Shown here: piece after piece, positions 46,198 to 54,527 of the stretch
Numbering within the stretch: position 1 is the first letter of the stretch
How the letters are laid out: every line of letters begins with the position of its first letter
Program-made: the position numbers and the translations under genes
Notes under the pieces: model-generated
Seen by the model: only the letters and a program-made list of their open reading frames with translations
Databases searched by the model: none
Told to the model about the DNA's origin: nothing
Assembly (NCBI GenBank): GCA_050247515.1
Contig: JBFWUB010000010.1
Span: 62,001 to 126,000 of the forward strand
Length of the DNA stretch: 64,000 bases
Source: RAM1 sp050247515
GTDB taxonomy: Bacteria > Pseudomonadota > Gammaproteobacteria > Burkholderiales > Burkholderiaceae_C
Reading direction: 5' to 3'

Positions 46198-47552
46198 ACC
46201 TCCACACCAAACTCCAGCAGCGCGCAGCCGACGGCAAGCCGGTGCGCATCGGCCTGATTGGCGCGGGCAAGTTCGGCTCCATGTATCTGGCGCAGATCCC
46301 GCGCACGCCGGGCGTGCATCTGGTAGGCATTGCCGACCTGTCGCCCGACGGCGCCCGCGCCAACCTGGCCCGCGTCGGATGGAAGAGTGCCCAGACCCAG
46401 GCCGCATCTCTGGACGCCGCCGTGAAGGATGGCAATACCCACATCAGCGACGACTGGCAGGCGCTCGCGCGCCACCCGGCCATTGACGTGATCGTGGAAT
46501 GCACCGGCCACCCCATTGCGGCGGTGGACCATTGCCTGGAGGCCTTCGCCCACGGCAAACATGTGGTCAACGTCACCGTGGAGGCCGATGCGTTTTGCGG
46601 GCCGTTGCTGGCGCGCAAGGCCGCGGCAGCCGGCGTCGTGTACTCACTGGCGTTTGGCGACCAGCCCGCGCTGATCTGCGATCTGGTGGACTGGGCGCGC
46701 ACCTGCGGGTTCCCTGTGGTGGCGGCCGGGCGCGGCCACAAGTGGCTGCCGCACTTCAGCGAATCCACGCCGGATACCGTGTGGGGCTACTACGGCCTGA
46801 CCCCCGAGCAGGCCGCGCGCGGCGGGCTCAACCCCAAGATGTTCAACAGCTTCCTGGACGGCTCCAAGCCGTCGATCGAAAGCACGGCAGTGTCCAATGC
46901 CACCGGCCTGGGCGTGCCGTCCAACGGCTTGCTGTACCCACCGGCCAGCGTGGAGGACATCCCCTACGTCACCCGCCCCATCAGCGAAGGCGGCGTGCTG
47001 GAACGCAAGGGCATGGTCGAAGTGATCTCTTCACTGGAAACCGACGGGCGCAAGATTCCGTACGACATCCGCATGGGCGTGTGGGTCACGGTAGAGGCCG
47101 AGACGGACTACATCAAGAACTGCTTTGAGGAATACAACGCCCATACCGACCCCAGCGGACGCTACTTCACGCTGTACAAGCGCTGGCACCTGATTGGCCT
47201 GGAGGTCGGTGTGAGCGTGGCCAGCGTGGCGCTGCGCGGCGAACCGACTGGCGTGGCCACGGGCTGGAACGCGGACGTGGTGGCGACTGCCAAACGCGAC
47301 CTGCAGCCCGGCGACATGCTGGACGGCGAAGGCGGCTACACCGTGTGGGGCAAGCTGCTGCCCGCGCAGCGTTCCATGCAAATGGGCGGCCTGCCCCTGG
47401 GCCTGGCGCATGGCATCAAGGTCGTGCGGCCGGTCAAGAAGGGCCAATCGCTGAGCTGGGCCGACGTTGCCATTGACACCGGTACACATGCTTACAAGGT
47501 GCGCCGCGAAATGGAGGCCCTGTTTGCGGCGCCACTGCTGAAAGCCGCCTGA
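46194..47552 (+). CDS. NAD(P)-binding oxidoreductase with C-terminal SAF domain (homoserine-dehydrogenase-like, COG4091 type)
   Basis: A 452 aa predicted dehydrogenase. The Rossmann fold opens with RIGLIGAGKFGSMYLAQI. Residues about 95-125 (IDVIVECTGHPIAAVDHCLEAF) are typical of homoserine-dehydrogenase and Gfo/Idh relatives. The last 70 residues (AKRDLQPGDMLDGEGGYTVWGKL, then GIKVVRPVKKGQSLSWADVAID) form a SAF-like domain, a sugar-acid-binding module. The exact reaction is unknown. The coupled ATG at 46194 is used; the frame is open 40 codons earlier inside the dioxygenase gene. Confidence 0.82.
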   Translation: MNLHTKLQQRAADGKPVRIGLIGAGKFGSMYLAQIPRTPGVHLVGIADLSPDGARANLARVGWKSAQTQAASLDAAVKDGNTHISDDWQALARHPAIDVIVECTGHPIAAVDHCLEAFAHGKHVVNVTVEADAFCGPLLARKAAAAGVVYSLAFGDQPALICDLVDWARTCGFPVVAAGRGHKWLPHFSESTPDTVWGYYGLTPEQAARGGLNPKMFNSFLDGSKPSIESTAVSNATGLGVPSNGLLYPPASVEDIPYVTRPISEGGVLERKGMVEVISSLETDGRKIPYDIRMGVWVTVEAETDYIKNCFEEYNAHTDPSGRYFTLYKRWHLIGLEVGVSVASVALRGEPTGVATGWNADVVATAKRDLQPGDMLDGEGGYTVWGKLLPAQRSMQMGGLPLGLAHGIKVVRPVKKGQSLSWADVAIDTGTHAYKVRREMEALFAAPLLKAA

Positions 47553-47607
47553 CAGTAACCACCGCGCCATTGGCGCGATCATGCTGCCAACAACGGCAGG
47601 AGCAGTG

Positions 47608-48477
47608 ATGAAGATTTCAGTACTGGGCATCGGCTTCATGGGCTTTCCCATGGCGCGCCGCCTGTGCGAGGCGGGCCACGAGGTGCATGTGTGGAACCGC
47701 AGCCGCGACAAGGCCGAACGCGTCGCCGCGTTTGGCGCCACCGTCCATGACAGTGCCGCGCAGGCCGCTGGCGCCGCCGACGTGGTGGTGAGCATGCTGG
47801 AAAACGGCGCCGTGGTGGAAGACGTGCTCTTCGCCCAGGGCGCGGCACAAGCCATGAAACCCGGCACGCTGGTGATCGACATGGCGTCCATCAAGCCGCG
47901 CGAGGCCCGCGACCATGCGGCGCGTCTGGCGGACATCGGCATCGCGCACCTGGATGCGCCGGTGTCCGGTGGCACCGTGGGCGCCGAGGCCGGCACGCTG
48001 GTCATCATGGCCGGCGGCCGGCCTGAAGATTTCGCGCGCGCCCAGCCGGTGTTTCAGGTGTTCGGGCGCGCCACGCATGTGGGCCCGCACGGCACGGGCC
48101 AGCTCACCAAGCTGGCCAACCAGATGATCGTGGGCATCACCATCGGCGCGGTTGCTGAATCACTGCTGATGTGCGCGCGCGGCGGCGCCGACATGGCCAG
48201 GGTGAGGGAAGCCATCACTGGCGGCTTTGCCGACAGCCGCATCCTGCAGGTGCATGGCCAGCGCATGGTGGAGCGCGACTTTGCGCCACGCGCTCGGATG
48301 TCGGTGCAGCTCAAGGATCTGCGCAACGCACTGGCCACGGCCGAGGAAATCGGCTTTGACGCACCGGTCACCCGGCTCTTCGAACAGCTCTATGCGGACG
48401 GCATCGAGCATGGTCTGACCGACCTGGACCATGCCGGGCTTTTCGTGGAGCTGGCCAGCCGCAACGGCATGCAATAA
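47608..48477 (+). CDS. NAD(P)-dependent oxidoreductase of the 3-hydroxyisobutyrate dehydrogenase family
   Basis: A 289 aa beta-hydroxyacid dehydrogenase. It has the dinucleotide motif GIGFMGFPMARRL, the substrate motif DAPVSGGTVGAEAGTL and the catalytic Lys in GTGQLTKLANQMIVG. Relatives include tartronate semialdehyde reductase (GarR), L-threonate dehydrogenase and 3-hydroxyisobutyrate dehydrogenase; sequence alone does not choose. AGGAG stands seven bases before the ATG at 47608. It lies 55 bases after the SAF-domain gene and is probably the last gene of the cluster. Confidence 0.9.
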   Translation: MKISVLGIGFMGFPMARRLCEAGHEVHVWNRSRDKAERVAAFGATVHDSAAQAAGAADVVVSMLENGAVVEDVLFAQGAAQAMKPGTLVIDMASIKPREARDHAARLADIGIAHLDAPVSGGTVGAEAGTLVIMAGGRPEDFARAQPVFQVFGRATHVGPHGTGQLTKLANQMIVGITIGAVAESLLMCARGGADMARVREAITGGFADSRILQVHGQRMVERDFAPRARMSVQLKDLRNALATAEEIGFDAPVTRLFEQLYADGIEHGLTDLDHAGLFVELASRNGMQ

Positions 48478-48534
48478 GGCATAATTGCGCCTGCTCCAAC
48501 CGACCGGTCATATTGCTAGAATATCGGCTGTTGT

Positions 48535-48610
<76 letters not shown>

Positions 48611-48628
48611 CAGCACAGGTTTAAAAGT

Positions 48629-48704
48629 GGGTTCTTAGCTCAGTTGGTAGAGCAGCGGACTCTTAATCCGTAGGTCGAGTGTTCGAGTCACTCAGGACCC
48701 ACCA
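48629..48704 (+). tRNA. tRNA-Lys (anticodon CTT)
   Basis: A 76-base cloverleaf with encoded CCA. The acceptor stem GGGTTCT pairs with AGGACCC, and the anticodon loop is CTCTTAA. It lies 18 bases after tRNA-Ala and is probably on the same transcript. Confidence 0.95.
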
Positions 48705-48711
48705 CTTATTC

Positions 48712-48745
48712 AAATCGGGTGCCTTTGCAAAAAGGTGCCCGATTT
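48712..48745 (+). terminator. Hairpin after the tRNA pair
   Basis: AAATCGGGTGCCTTT pairs with AAAGGTGCCCGATTT around a short loop, giving a stem of about 15 pairs with G-U wobbles. The T run after it is weak (GCTTTGC). It probably ends the tRNA transcript or protects its 3' side. Confidence 0.6.
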
Positions 48746-48776
48746 GCTTTGCAGCACATCCTTGCCAAGGACACAC

Positions 48777-49079
48777 ATGAGCTACACCGTTACGCTGGTT
48801 GATCTCCCCAATGTTGCTGATGCCGACAGGCAGGCCATGGAACAGACCTTCCGGCACACGATTGAACAGGTCCTGGGCGGCCCTGATGGCGTGGCAGCCG
48901 CCTGGCGCGCCTGCGAGGTGGCCCGCCAGGCCGAGAAAAATTCCACGGTGACGGTGCCTCAGCTCACGCTGGGCGGGCCGATCAGCCGGTGGGACCTGAT
49001 GCATGCGATGGCCACTAGAGCCGCTTTTGAAGCATGGCAAGGCACGCCTGGCGACGCCCGGTTCATCGTCAAGGCCTGA
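48777..49079 (+). CDS. Hypothetical protein
   Basis: A 100 aa soluble protein without signal peptide or membrane helix. It starts MSYTVTLVDLPNVADADRQAM, has a helical middle and ends with FEAWQGTPGDARFIVKA. AAGG precedes the ATG. Not recognised. It begins directly after the tRNA hairpin and 22 bases before the efflux gene. Confidence 0.7.
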   Translation: MSYTVTLVDLPNVADADRQAMEQTFRHTIEQVLGGPDGVAAAWRACEVARQAEKNSTVTVPQLTLGGPISRWDLMHAMATRAAFEAWQGTPGDARFIVKA

Positions 49080-49101
49080 CGCCGGGCGCTCCTTTTCTTT
49101 C

Positions 49102-50334
49102 ATGAACCCGGACGCCGACAGGCTCTGGCGGGCGCCGAGTTGGGCCCTGGCCGTACTGCTTGCCTTGCTGGGCATGCTGGGGCCGTTTTCCATCGACACC
49201 TACATCCCGGCGTTCTCGGGGATTGCACGCTCGCTGGGCGCGACGCCGGTGCAGATGCAGCAGACGCTGTCGGCCTACCTGTTCGGTTTTGCGTTCATGA
49301 ACCTGTTCCACGGCGCGCTGGCCGACAGCTTCGGGCGCCGGCCTGTGGTGCTGTGGGGCATCGCGGCGTTCACGCTGGCCTCGGCAGGCTGCGCGCTGTC
49401 GCAGACCATCGGCCAACTGGTGTTCTTTCGGGGCTTGCAGGGGCTGTCCACCGGCGCGGGCATCGTGGTGTCGCGCGCGGTCATCCGCGACATGTTTCCA
49501 CCGGCGCAGGCGCAAAAGGTCATGAGCCAGGTCACTATCTATTTCGGCGTGGCGCCGGCCATCGCGCCCATCATTGGCGGCTGGCTGTTTGTGCATGCCG
49601 ACTGGCACAGCATTTTCTGGTTCCTGACGGCGGTGGGCGTCATGCTGTGGGTGGCCAACTTCAGGCTGCTGCCCGAGACGCTTCATGTGAGCGAGCGCCA
49701 GCCGTTCAACGTGCGCAACCTGATGCAGGGCTACTGGGGGCTGGGCTCCAACCCGCGCTTTTTGCTGCTGGCTTTGGCCAGCGGCATCCCGTTCAACGGC
49801 ATGTTCCTGTACGTGCTGTGCGCGCCGGAATTCCTGGGCACGCATATGGGCCTGACACCCACGCAGTTCTTCTGGTTCTTTTTGCTCACCATTGCCGGCA
49901 TCATGGCCGGCTCCTGGGCCAGCGGCCGGCTGGCCGGGCGCATTGCACCCAAGCGGCAGATACGCCACGGCTTCGTGATCATGGTGCTGGTGTCGATGGC
50001 CAACGTGGCGGCCAACTTTGCATTCGTCGCCCACCCTTCATGGGCCCTGTTGCCCATCGCCGTGTTCGGCTTTGGCTGGGCGCTGATGGTGCCGGTGGTA
50101 ACGCTGCTGGTGCTGGACCTGTACCCGCACCGGCGCGGGCTGGCGTCGTCGCTGCAGGCCGTCATCGGCTCGACGGCCAACGGCCTCGTGGCGGGCATCA
50201 TTGCGCCACTGGTGATGCATTCCACGCGCGCCCTGGCCGTCTCATCCTTGCTGATGATGGGCGTGGGTCTGGTGGCGTGGATCTACATGCACCGGCGCTG
50301 GCCCGAGATCGGGCGCGCCGTGTCTCAAGCTTAG
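49102..50334 (+). CDS. Bcr/CflA family multidrug efflux transporter (MFS)
   Basis: A 410 aa inner-membrane protein with 12 helices. It has the MFS loop 2-3 motif GALADSFGRRPVVLWG and the DHA1 motif C-like GVAPAIAPIIGGWLFVHADWHSIFWF. The N-terminus GPFSIDTYIPAFSGIARSLGAT is characteristic of Bcr/CflA, which export bicyclomycin, chloramphenicol or sulfonamides in other species. The frame is open 33 codons earlier; I used the ATG at 49102 (MNPDADRLWRA). It overlaps the convergent helicase stop by four bases. Confidence 0.92.
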   Translation: MNPDADRLWRAPSWALAVLLALLGMLGPFSIDTYIPAFSGIARSLGATPVQMQQTLSAYLFGFAFMNLFHGALADSFGRRPVVLWGIAAFTLASAGCALSQTIGQLVFFRGLQGLSTGAGIVVSRAVIRDMFPPAQAQKVMSQVTIYFGVAPAIAPIIGGWLFVHADWHSIFWFLTAVGVMLWVANFRLLPETLHVSERQPFNVRNLMQGYWGLGSNPRFLLLALASGIPFNGMFLYVLCAPEFLGTHMGLTPTQFFWFFLLTIAGIMAGSWASGRLAGRIAPKRQIRHGFVIMVLVSMANVAANFAFVAHPSWALLPIAVFGFGWALMVPVVTLLVLDLYPHRRGLASSLQAVIGSTANGLVAGIIAPLVMHSTRALAVSSLLMMGVGLVAWIYMHRRWPEIGRAVSQA

Positions 50335-52103
50335 CGGGCGGGCTTGGCCGGGCGCTTGCGCGCGTCGTGCGGCGCGTAAGGGCGCGGACCGGCAGGCTTG
50401 GCAAATGCCGGCTTGCGCGGCGCGAAGTCACCCCGCGGCGCGGCAAAGCCGTCACGCGGCGGGCGGCCTTCAAATGAGCGCGAAGCACCCACGTCGCCAA
50501 AGCCGGGCTTGCGGCCGTAGCTGGCGCCGTCACGGCGCTGGTCGAACCCGCCACCTTCGCGGCGCGCGTCAAAGCCACGGTCCTCACGCGGGGCAAAGCC
50601 ACCACCGAAGCCGCCGCTGCGGTTGCCGCCAAAGTTGCGCTCGCGCGGGCCGTTGTCACGGCGGCCGCGGCCGCTGTAGTCGATCTGCGGGCGGCCGCCA
50701 CCTTGCGGGGCGCGCTGCTGCGGCTCCAGGCCGGGGATCACTTCGGCCTTGAAGGTCTGCTTGCTGTAGCCCTCGATGTCAAAGATCTTGCGGCGGTCGC
50801 GGAACTCGGCAAACGTCACGGCCAGACCGTCGCGCCCGGCGCGGCCGGTGCGGCCGATGCGGTGCGTGTAGTCCTCCGCCTTCATCGGCAGGCCGTAGTT
50901 GAAAACGTGGGTGATGGTGGGCACGTCAATGCCGCGCGCGGCCACGTCGGTGGCCACCAGCACCTGCACCTGGCCATTGCGCAGCGCCATCAGGCGGCGG
51001 TTGCGCAGGCCCTGGCTCAGGGCACCATGCAGTGCCACGGCGTCAAAGCCGGCTTGCTGCAGGTCGTTGGCCAGGCCGTCGCATTCAACCTGCGTGCTGG
51101 CAAAAACAATGGCCTGATTGATCGTGGTGTCACGCAGCCAGTGGTCCAGCAGCTTGCGCTTGTGCTGGGCGTTGTCGGCCCAGAACAGCACCTGCTTGAT
51201 GTTGGCGTGCTTTTCCTGCGGCGTGTCAATCTGGACTTTTTGCGGCTGGCGCATCACGCGCGCAGCCAGTTGCTGGATGCGCGGCGCGAAGGTGGCGCTG
51301 AACATCATGGTCTGCTTGCGCTCGATGGTCAGCTGGTTGATTTCGGCCAGATCGTCGGAGAAGCCGAGGTCGAGCATGCGGTCGGCTTCGTCCACCACCA
51401 GGAACTGCACCTTGTCCAGCTTGATCTGCATGGAGCGCTGCAGGTCCAGCAGGCGGCCCGGCGTGGCGACCACGAGGTCGGCGTTCTGCAGCTTGGCGAT
51501 CTGCAGCTGGTATGGCATGCCGCCCACGATGTTGGCGATGCGCAGGCCGCGGCAGTGTTGCACCAGGCCGATGGCGTCATGCGCCACCTGCTGGGCCAGT
51601 TCACGCGTGGGGCAGACGATCAGGGCGCCGGGAACGGCGGCCTTGAAGTTGCGGGCGTTGGTCGGGTCCTTGCGCTTGGGGCGCTTGGGGGCGGGCTCGC
51701 CCCTGGCTTGCGCTTCTGCCACGGCGCGCTCGAAAGCGGCGCGCTCTTCAGCCTCGGCCTGGGCCTTTTGCGACAGCAGTGTGTGCAGCACGGGCAGCAG
51801 AAACGCCGCCGTCTTGCCGCTGCCGGTCTGGCTGGAGACCATCAGGTCAATGTAGGCCTTGGTGGCGCTGTCACCCGTGGGCAAGGCCAGCGGAATGACC
51901 TTGTCCTGCACCAGCGTGGGCTGGGTGTAGCCCAGGTCGGCCACGGCGCGCAGCAGTTCGTCGGCCAGGCCCAGCTTCACGAAGCCGTTGGGCACCACCT
52001 CAACAGGGGTCTCGGCCACAACGCTGTCGACAGCGACGAAAGCGGGTTCAACAAAGGATTCGGCAGGCGAAAAGTCGCCCTGCACTTCAAAAGAGTCAGT
52101 CAT
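50331..52103 (-). CDS. DEAD-box RNA helicase (RhlE/DeaD type)
   Basis: A 590 aa ATP-dependent RNA helicase. Motifs: Q-motif GFVKLGLADELLRAVADLGYTQPTLVQ (in parts), motif I SSQTGSGKTAAF, Ia PTRELAQQ, motif II VVDEADRMLDLGF, motif III FSATF, V TDVAARGID and VI HRIGRTGRAG. An insert of about 45 charged residues lies between motifs I and Ia (near 115-150). The C-terminal 110 residues are Arg/Gly-rich with RGRRDN and GGFGGG repeats, an RNA-binding tail. A 222-base gap separates it from orn and holds a leader hairpin. Confidence 0.93.
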   Translation of the reverse strand: MTDSFEVQGDFSPAESFVEPAFVAVDSVVAETPVEVVPNGFVKLGLADELLRAVADLGYTQPTLVQDKVIPLALPTGDSATKAYIDLMVSSQTGSGKTAAFLLPVLHTLLSQKAQAEAEERAAFERAVAEAQARGEPAPKRPKRKDPTNARNFKAAVPGALIVCPTRELAQQVAHDAIGLVQHCRGLRIANIVGGMPYQLQIAKLQNADLVVATPGRLLDLQRSMQIKLDKVQFLVVDEADRMLDLGFSDDLAEINQLTIERKQTMMFSATFAPRIQQLAARVMRQPQKVQIDTPQEKHANIKQVLFWADNAQHKRKLLDHWLRDTTINQAIVFASTQVECDGLANDLQQAGFDAVALHGALSQGLRNRRLMALRNGQVQVLVATDVAARGIDVPTITHVFNYGLPMKAEDYTHRIGRTGRAGRDGLAVTFAEFRDRRKIFDIEGYSKQTFKAEVIPGLEPQQRAPQGGGRPQIDYSGRGRRDNGPRERNFGGNRSGGFGGGFAPREDRGFDARREGGGFDQRRDGASYGRKPGFGDVGASRSFEGRPPRDGFAAPRGDFAPRKPAFAKPAGPRPYAPHDARKRPAKPAR

Positions 52104-52140
52104 GTTTACTCACACGCCAACACCCCCAGGGCGGGAGTGC

Positions 52141-52178
52141 CGTCGTCAATGGTTAAAAGACATCAACCATCAAACGAC
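52141..52178 (-). other. Structured 5' leader hairpin of the DEAD-box helicase gene
   Basis: GTCGT and ATGGTT (52142-52154) pair with AACCAT and ACGAC (52165-52178) around a ten-base loop, giving an 11-pair stem with a small bulge. It lies 38 bases before the helicase start in the transcribed strand. The rest of the 52104-52325 gap shows no gene. Confidence 0.45.
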
Positions 52179-52325
52179 TACCGGGCAACTGTCATGGGAT
52201 TGACTGGCACGGGCGGCTCATTCGTTGAGCCATGGTGTGAAGGGAGATGCGCAAAATGCACTGCCGTTTGCAGCGCAGCCCGCGATTATGGCATGGATTC
52301 GGGTTTTCACCTAACCCAGTTTGAC

Positions 52326-52895
52326 TCAGCCGAGCTTGAGGAAGTGCTCTCGGTAGTGCGCCAACTCGTCAATCGATTCATGCACGTCGGCCAGGGCTGT
52401 GTGCTTTTGCTGCTTCTTGAAGGCGTTGTACACCTCGGGGCGCCAACGCTTGGCCAGCTCCTTCAGGGTGCTGACGTCCAGGTTGCGGTAGTGGAAGAAC
52501 GCCTCCAGCTTGGGCATGTACTTCACCAGGAAGCGGCGGTCCTGGCTGATGGTGTTGCCGCACAGGGGCGCCACATTTTTCGGGCTGTATTTCGCCAGAA
52601 AATCCAGGATCTGCTGCTCGGCCTGCGCCTCGGTCACGGTGGAGGCCTTGACCTTGTCGATCAAACCGCTGCGCCCATGGGTGCCCTTGTTCCAGGCGTC
52701 CATGCGGTCCAGCTGCTCGTCGCTCTGGTGGATCACGAGCACGGGCCCTTCGATGCGGGGCTCCAGGTTGGCGCCTGTCACGATGACGGCAATTTCAATG
52801 AGACGGTCAGTTTCGGGGTCAAGCCCGGTCATTTCGCAGTCAAGCCAGATGAGGTTCTGGTCGGATTTGGTCAGGGTAGGTGTGGCGTCGGACAT
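52326..52895 (-). CDS. orn: Oligoribonuclease
   Basis: A 189 aa DEDDh exonuclease that degrades two- to five-base RNAs. ExoI has LIWLDCEMTGLDPETDRLIEIA (in parts: DCEMTG), ExoII has LCGNTISQDRRFL and ExoIII has HTALADVHESIDELAHYR. Length is normal. The start is the ATG at 52895 (MSDATPTLTK). GACAAT (52903-52908, complement) ends seven bases upstream with no Shine-Dalgarno, a possible leaderless start. It diverges from the M48 protease gene. Confidence 0.96.
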   Translation of the reverse strand: MSDATPTLTKSDQNLIWLDCEMTGLDPETDRLIEIAVIVTGANLEPRIEGPVLVIHQSDEQLDRMDAWNKGTHGRSGLIDKVKASTVTEAQAEQQILDFLAKYSPKNVAPLCGNTISQDRRFLVKYMPKLEAFFHYRNLDVSTLKELAKRWRPEVYNAFKKQQKHTALADVHESIDELAHYREHFLKLG

Positions 52896-52932
52896 GCCTG
52901 CGATTGTCGCCGATGGCCTAAACTGGAAGGCT

Positions 52933-54189
52933 ATGGACCCCTCTTCCCTCCTGACCCTGTGGTTTGCCGCCGCGCTCGTCGCCGGGCTGCTGGTGAAATT
53001 CTGGCTGACGTCGCGCCAGATCCGGCATGTGGCCACGCACCGCGCCAGCGTGCCGGCGCCGTTCGCCAGTGCCGTGAGCCTGGCCGCCCACCAGAAGGCA
53101 GCCGACTACACCGTCGTCAAGGCGCGCTTTGGCCTGCTGGAGCTGGCGTTTGGCGCCGCCGTGTTGCTGGGCTGGACGCTGCTGGGCGGCCTGCATGTGC
53201 TGAACCAGGCGCTGCTGACCTGGCTGGGCGGCGGCATGGTGCAGCAGCTGGCGCTGCTCGGCGCTTTCATGCTGATCGGCGGCCTGATTGACCTGCCGTT
53301 CACGCTGTACCAGACTTTTGTGATCGAAGAGCGCTTCGGCTTCAACAAGATGACCTGGCGCCTGTGGCTGGCCGACATGCTCAAGTCCACTGCCGTGGGC
53401 ATCCTCATTGGCCTGCCCGTGGCCTGGCTGATCCTGTGGCTCATGGGCGCGGCAGGCAGCACCTGGTGGTTGTGGGCCTGGGGCGTGTGGATGGGGTTCA
53501 ACCTGCTGCTGTTGCTGATCTACCCGACTTTCATTGCGCCGCTGTTCAACAAGTTCCAGCCGCTGGAAGACGAGACGCTGAAGGCCCGCGTCACCGCGCT
53601 CATGCAGCGCTGCGGCTTCGCGGCCAAGGGCCTGTTCGTCATGGACGGCAGCAAGCGCAGCGCCCATGCCAATGCCTATTTCACCGGCTTTGGCGCCGCC
53701 AAACGCGTGGTGTTTTACGACACGCTGCTGGCCAAGCTGTCACCCGGCGAGGTAGACGCCGTGCTGGCGCACGAGCTGGGCCATTTCAAGCACAAGCACA
53801 TCATCAAGCGCATCGTGAGCCTGTTTGCACTGAGCCTGGCCGGGTTTGCGCTGCTGGGCTGGCTGTCCACGCAAGCCTGGTTCTACACCGGCCTTGGCGT
53901 GCGTCCGAACATGGGCGCACCCAATGATGCGCTGGCGCTGCTGCTGTTCCTGCTGGCCGTGCCGGTGTTCACGTTCTTCATCTCGCCGCTGTTCGCGCAG
54001 CTGTCGCGCAAGCACGAGTTTGAAGCCGACGCCTACGCCGTCATGCAGACCAGCGGGCAGGACCTGAGCAGCGCGCTGCTCAAGCTGTACGAGGACAACG
54101 CGTCCACGCTCACACCCGACCCGGTATTCGTGAAGTTCTATTACTCCCACCCGCCAGCCTCCGAGCGGCTTGCAAGGATGACCGCATGA
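52933..54189 (+). CDS. M48 family metallopeptidase, Ste24/HtpX-like
   Basis: A 418 aa integral-membrane zinc protease. The zinc motif HELGHFKHKH (about residue 278) and the third ligand region SRKHEFEADAYAV (about 355) are intact. There are about seven membrane helices and a CAAX-protease N-terminal domain (YQTFVIEERFGFNKMTWRLWLADMLK, in parts). It resembles bacterial Ste24 homologues more than short HtpX. TAAACT (52919-52924) is a candidate -10 eight bases from the ATG, though GGAAGG could serve as ribosome site. It is followed by phhB (ATGA overlap). Confidence 0.92.
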   Translation: MDPSSLLTLWFAAALVAGLLVKFWLTSRQIRHVATHRASVPAPFASAVSLAAHQKAADYTVVKARFGLLELAFGAAVLLGWTLLGGLHVLNQALLTWLGGGMVQQLALLGAFMLIGGLIDLPFTLYQTFVIEERFGFNKMTWRLWLADMLKSTAVGILIGLPVAWLILWLMGAAGSTWWLWAWGVWMGFNLLLLLIYPTFIAPLFNKFQPLEDETLKARVTALMQRCGFAAKGLFVMDGSKRSAHANAYFTGFGAAKRVVFYDTLLAKLSPGEVDAVLAHELGHFKHKHIIKRIVSLFALSLAGFALLGWLSTQAWFYTGLGVRPNMGAPNDALALLLFLLAVPVFTFFISPLFAQLSRKHEFEADAYAVMQTSGQDLSSALLKLYEDNASTLTPDPVFVKFYYSHPPASERLARMTA

Positions 54190-54521
54190 CCAGCATGCTG
54201 AGCAAGGTGGACTGGTCCACCCGAACACGCCGCGCACTGACGCCCACGGAGATTGTCACGCGGCTGGCCGCGGCACCCGGCTGGGCACTGACCGGTGACG
54301 GCGCCGACGTAGCCATCCAGAAGACCTACAACTTCGCCAACTACCACGAGACGATTTCGTTTGTGAATGCGCTGGCCTTCATAGCCAATGCGCAGGATCA
54401 TCACCCTGACCTTTCGGTGCACTACAACCGCTGTGTGGTGCGCTTCAACACGCACGACGTGGGCGGCATTTCCGAAACCGATTTTGACTGCGCGTCACGC
54501 ATTGACGCGCTGCTGGGCTGA
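54186..54521 (+). CDS. phhB: 4a-hydroxytetrahydrobiopterin dehydratase (pterin-4a-carbinolamine dehydratase)
   Basis: A 111 aa enzyme that recycles the pterin cofactor after aromatic amino acid hydroxylation. The signature AQDHHPDLSVHYNRCVVRF holds the catalytic His residues. No phhA is nearby, which is common. The start overlaps the protease stop by four bases. Confidence 0.92.
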   Translation: MTSMLSKVDWSTRTRRALTPTEIVTRLAAAPGWALTGDGADVAIQKTYNFANYHETISFVNALAFIANAQDHHPDLSVHYNRCVVRFNTHDVGGISETDFDCASRIDALLG

Positions 54522-54527
54522 AGCACA

